A stretch of DNA of 8,329 nucleotides, from positions 1-8,329 of the forward strand of contig JADYYV010000221.1 of NCBI GenBank assembly GCA_020853455.1, in the 5' to 3' direction. Made by a program: the position numbers and the translations under genes. Numbering within the stretch: position 1 is the stretch's first letter; every line of letters starts with the position of its first letter. Positions 6,348-8,329 of this stretch are shown piece by piece. This DNA comes from Alphaproteobacteria bacterium (GTDB lineage: Bacteria > Pseudomonadota > Alphaproteobacteria > Micavibrionales > UBA2020). A model generated the notes under the pieces. That model saw only the letters and a program-made list of their open reading frames with translations, made no database searches and was not told where the DNA came from.

Positions 6348-7432
6348 TGTCAGCCAGCACCTACGGCAGCCTGTTCACCTTTACGACATGGGGCGAAAGC
6401 CACGGACCGGCGATCGGCTGCGTGGTCGATGGCGTGCCCCCGCAGGTGGTATTATCCGAATCCGATATCCAGCAATTCCTGGACCGCCGCAAGCCCGGCC
6501 AGAACCGCTTCACGACGCAGCGGCAGGAAGAAGATAAAGTTAAAATCCTCTCGGGCGTTTTTGAAGGCCGCACGACCGGCACGCCTGTCAGCCTGCTGAT
6601 CGAAAACACCGATGCGCGGTCGAAAGATTATTCCGAGATCAAGGACAAATACCGCCCCGGCCATGCCGATTTCACTTACGATGCGAAATACGGCTTTCGC
6701 GATTATCGCGGCGGCGGGCGTTCATCCGCGCGCGAAACGGCATCGCGTGTGGCGGCGGGCGGCGTGGCGCGCAAGGTTTTGCAGTCGCGCCTTGGCGACG
6801 GTATTGCTATCCGCGCCGGTGTTGTGCAGGTCGGCCCGCATAAAATCAACCGCGACAACTGGGACTGGAAAGCGGCCGCTGAAAACCAGTTCTTCACGCC
6901 CGATGCCGCGATTATTCCGGTATGGGAAGAGTTCCTCGATAAAACGCGCAAGGCAGGATCGAGCGCGGGCGCGGTTGTCGAAGTCGTCGCAAGCGGTTTT
7001 CCCGCAGGTCTTGGCGCGCCGCTGGCTGACAAACTGGATGCCGATCTTGCGAAGGCGATGATGGGCATCAACGCGGTGAAGGGCGTTGAAATCGGCGCGG
7101 GCTTTGCAAGCGTTGAAATGGGCGGCGAAGTGAACTCCGACCAGATCCGCATCGAAGACGGCAAACCGAAATTCCTGTCGAACAATGCGGGCGGCATATT
7201 GGGCGGCATTTCGACAGGGCAGGATATCGTCGTGCGCATCGCTTTCAAGCCGACCAGCTCGATTCTCACGCCCATGCTGACGATCAACAATCAGATGGAA
7301 GAAACCGAGATTGTGACGAAGGGCCGCCATGATCCCTGCGTCGGATTGCGCGGCGCGCCGGTTGCGGAAGCGATGATGGCGCTTGTGCTGTGCGATCACC
7401 TGCTGCGCCATATTGCACAGACTGCAAAATAA
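6347..7432 (+). CDS. aroC: Chorismate synthase
   Basis: AroC makes chorismate from 5-enolpyruvylshikimate 3-phosphate with reduced FMN, the last step of the shikimate pathway leading to aromatic amino acids, folate and quinones. Its 361 residues equal the E. coli length. Signature blocks are present in order: TTWGESHGPAIG (13-24, His18), DRRKPGQNRFTTQR (46-59), KILSGVFEGRTTGTP (66-80), RPGHADFTY (103-111, His106), DYRGGGRSSARETASRVAAG (119-138), INAVKGVEIG (241-250), NNAGGILGGISTGQ (279-292) and TKGRHDPCVG (324-333). Both conserved histidines of the active site are kept. The ATG overlaps the fabI stop in TAATG and has only a weak ribosome site of its own, so translation is probably coupled to fabI. 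No strong terminator follows at once; the first good one is about 290 bases on. Confidence 0.97.
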   Translation: MSASTYGSLFTFTTWGESHGPAIGCVVDGVPPQVVLSESDIQQFLDRRKPGQNRFTTQRQEEDKVKILSGVFEGRTTGTPVSLLIENTDARSKDYSEIKDKYRPGHADFTYDAKYGFRDYRGGGRSSARETASRVAAGGVARKVLQSRLGDGIAIRAGVVQVGPHKINRDNWDWKAAAENQFFTPDAAIIPVWEEFLDKTRKAGSSAGAVVEVVASGFPAGLGAPLADKLDADLAKAMMGINAVKGVEIGAGFASVEMGGEVNSDQIRIEDGKPKFLSNNAGGILGGISTGQDIVVRIAFKPTSSILTPMLTINNQMEETEIVTKGRHDPCVGLRGAPVAEAMMALVLCDHLLRHIAQTAK

Positions 7433-7436
7433 TTTC
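7413..7436 (+). repeat. Left copy of an imperfect 24-base direct repeat flanking the aroC-sppA gap
   Basis: This stretch, at the very end of aroC, begins TTGC and contains AGACTGCAAAA followed by an AATTTC-like end. A copy of the same length at 7823-7846 differs by small gaps on either side of the shared core. The two sit 410 bases apart, almost at the borders of the gene-free region. The right end is low in complexity, so chance is possible. Confidence 0.35.
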
Positions 7437-7438
7437 CT

Positions 7439-7649
7439 GAGTCAGATCAGGTTGTTGGCAACGTCTGTTGATGTTCTGCCGAATCGGTGAATCGCAAGAC
7501 TCTGTGATTTCAGGCGAAATTTTTTCAACGACTCTCCATAACAATTTTGGCGCGCCTGCGGTGCAGGACTACTAACGTCATGAATTAGAATGAAAAAATG
7601 ACTGTGGATAACTGTCTCAAAAAACGATTCGACTCTTATCCACAGATTC
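7439..7649. promoter_or_regulatory. Cluster of eight GANTC (CcrM-type) methylation sites
   Basis: GANTC occurs at 7439, 7481, 7489, 7498, 7530, 7626, 7631 and 7645, eight times in 211 bases. Under one would be expected, and I found only about nine more by eye in the rest of the window. In alphaproteobacteria the CcrM methylase marks GANTC once per cell cycle, and hemimethylated sites gate promoters and lie at some origins. Two sites (7481, 7489) form an 8-base direct repeat, and three (7626, 7631, 7645) lie in or next to the DnaA box pair. That CcrM exists here is inferred. Confidence 0.55.
7602..7645. promoter_or_regulatory. Two perfect DnaA boxes in inverted orientation
   Basis: TGTGGATAA (7603-7611) and TTATCCACA (7636-7644) are exact consensus DnaA boxes on opposite strands. 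With one flanking base each they form a 10-base perfect inverted repeat around a 24-base spacer. An AT-rich tract (about 7577-7600) adjoins the left box, another lies at 7517-7550, and the spacer itself carries an A-run. Such pairs are typical of bacterial origins, but also occur at DnaA-controlled promoters and DnaA-titrating sites. I found no third good box and no TTAA-N7-TTAA CtrA site nearby. Confidence 0.6.
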
Positions 7650-7755
7650 GCGATGCTTTCACTCAAGGAAAAGGCCGCCCTATCGGACGGCCTCTCCCTT
7701 AATACTTCGCTTCGATGATATTGCCCCAAGTGTTTCCGCACTTGGGGCTTTTTTT
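7620..7755 (+). ncRNA. Possible small RNA or operon 3' untranslated region with two hairpins
   Basis: Two strong hairpins follow each other and the second is a terminator. The first (7665-7700) pairs AAGG with CCTT outside a 3-by-3 internal loop, then AGGCCG with CGGCCT, one C-A mismatch, and CC with GG around a TATC tetraloop. A weak promoter-like pair, TTAGAA (7585-7590) and GATAAC (7608-7613) 17 bases apart, could start a transcript near 7620, overlapping the left DnaA box. The start is a guess. The same structures could simply be the tail of the fabI-aroC mRNA. No open frame here looks coding. Confidence 0.22.
7723..7755 (+). terminator. Strong intrinsic terminator
   Basis: GCCCCAAGTG (7723-7732) pairs perfectly with CACTTGGGGC (7739-7748) around a six-base loop TTTCCG, followed by seven T (7749-7755). 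It ends plus-strand transcription about 290 bases after aroC and before sppA, so sppA needs its own promoter. Confidence 0.93.
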
Positions 7756-7788
7756 GTCTCGTGTCGTCTCGTGATCTGCAAACGAGAC
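7756..7788. repeat. GTCTCGTG tandem pair with an inverted third copy
   Basis: GTCTCGTG occurs at 7756-7763 and 7766-7773, ten bases apart (one helix turn). The complement ACGAGAC stands at 7782-7788 and can pair with 7766-7772 around a nine-base loop. Coming directly after the terminator and upstream of sppA, it could be an operator for sppA or a chance element. The rest of 7789-7857 is AT-rich with no clear promoter. Confidence 0.4.
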
Positions 7789-7822
7789 TAGACCCAATTT
7801 ATTTATCGTTCAATGCGGAATG

Positions 7823-7846
7823 TTGCGATAGACTGCAAAAAATTTC
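7823..7846 (+). repeat. Right copy of the imperfect 24-base direct repeat
   Basis: Shares TTGC, then AG-ACTGCAAAA and ATTTC, with the copy at 7413-7436. It lies 26 bases before the sppA start. Confidence 0.35.
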
Positions 7847-7871
7847 ACCGCATTTCCGAAAGGTTGCTGTC

Positions 7872-8329
7872 ATGGCCGAGCAGGTAGTTGTCAAGAAACA
7901 GGGCGGGTTTTTTCACGGCCTGTGGAATTTGCTCAAGGGCTTTTTGCTGATGATGGGGTTCTCTTTCTTCATCCTCGTCATCATGATCGGTGTTGCCATC
8001 GGCCGCGCCATGGATGACAAACCCGAAGCGCTGCCCTCGAAAATCCTGCTGACCTACACTTTTAAAGCTGGCATCGGCGAAAAGCTGCCGAAGCCGTCGG
8101 TCACGCAGCCATTTGTGCATACAAGCGCGACCATCCGCGACCTGACCGAAGCACTTGAGGGTGCTGCGAAGGATGACCGCGTGAAGGGCTTCCTTGCGAC
8201 GATCGAGGATGTGCAGTTCAGCGTGGCGCAGGTGCAGGAATTGCGCGATGCCATCGCCCATTTCCGCAAGGCCGGCAAATTCGCCTATATTTTCGGCGAA
8301 AGCTATGGCGAGATGTCATCCGGCATGTC
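7872..8329 (+). CDS. sppA: Signal peptide peptidase SppA, 67K type, 3'-partial
   Basis: The N-terminal 152 residues of a serine protease of family S49, which degrades cleaved signal peptides in the cytoplasmic membrane. The ATG at 7872 has GAAAGG eight bases upstream. A basic/amphipathic start (residues 8-22) leads to one membrane segment (about 23-44), then SKILLTYTFKAGIGEKLPKP (56-75), the first strand of the periplasmic domain. TIRDLTEALEGAAKDDRVKGF (87-107) and LRDAIAHFRKAGKFAYIFGESY (124-145) match the double-length E. coli SppA (for example FRDSGKPVYAVGENY), so the full protein should be about 600 residues with tandem S49 domains. The catalytic Lys and Ser lie beyond the right edge and cannot be checked. 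The frame has no stop and leaves the window. It stands alone behind a strong terminator. Confidence 0.9.
   Translation, partial: MAEQVVVKKQGGFFHGLWNLLKGFLLMMGFSFFILVIMIGVAIGRAMDDKPEALPSKILLTYTFKAGIGEKLPKPSVTQPFVHTSATIRDLTEALEGAAKDDRVKGFLATIEDVQFSVAQVQELRDAIAHFRKAGKFAYIFGESYGEMSSGM

Noticed and set aside
6722..7411. Minus-strand 229-codon frame opposite aroC
   Set aside because: Shadow of aroC; His- and Arg-rich with no domain.
7436..7451. CCTGA/TCAGG hairpin after the aroC stop as a terminator
   Set aside because: Five pairs with no T tract.
7505..7526. Terminator just after aroC formed by ATTTC and GAAAT followed by a T run
   Set aside because: The stem is only about five AT-rich pairs and would be too weak. 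The strong terminator is at 7723-7755.
7442..7741. Minus-strand 99-codon frame in the aroC-sppA gap
   Set aside because: It runs through both hairpins and the DnaA boxes, has no ribosome site I can see and no protein-like pattern.
1..8329. Mobile element, CRISPR array, toxin-antitoxin or secretion cluster
   Set aside because: No transposase, integrase, regularly spaced repeats or paired small toxin genes were found. The Rap1a-like gene stands alone.

Overview
The window looks like chromosomal DNA of a GC-rich alphaproteobacterium. That is an inference from codon use, from protein resemblance (FabI, AroC, a bifunctional Aas-type enzyme, the 67K-type SppA) and from a dense cluster of GANTC sites, the target of the CcrM methylase typical of that class. 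No insertion sequence, phage gene, CRISPR array, tRNA or rRNA was seen, and most genes are core functions.

Layout. (1) Positions 1-1675, plus strand: the C-terminal acyl-ACP synthetase part of an Aas-like phospholipid acyltransferase. The frame is open at the left edge, so the gene starts outside the window. (2) 1672-2178, minus: an unrecognised 168-residue soluble protein whose stop codon overlaps that of aas. (3) 2179-2243: a short divergent promoter region. (4) 2244-3186, plus: holC (DNA polymerase III chi) and, 13 bases later, an exported protein built of D-x-x-G-x-x-R repeats. (5) 3187-3525, minus: a small secreted Rap1a/Tai-type protein. (6) 3561-3597: an intrinsic terminator. (7) 3617-5206, minus: a membrane-anchored M23 peptidoglycan endopeptidase. 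(8) 5207-5513: an AT-rich divergent control region. (9) 5514-7432, plus: fabI and aroC, coupled through TAATG. (10) 7433-7871: 439 bases without a gene, holding two perfect DnaA boxes in inverted orientation, eight GANTC sites, two strong hairpins (the second a textbook terminator) and short repeats. (11) 7872 to the right edge, plus: the N-terminal part of sppA.

Functionally the window leans to the cell envelope: phospholipid re-acylation (aas), fatty acid elongation (fabI), wall hydrolysis (M23 protein), removal of signal peptides (sppA) and two small exported proteins. holC and aroC serve replication and aromatic amino acid synthesis.

The part most worth a second look is the gene-free stretch after aroC. 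Paired consensus DnaA boxes within a GANTC cluster suggest a replication origin or a DnaA/CcrM-controlled locus, perhaps with a small RNA ending at position 7755. No clearly new multi-gene system was found.
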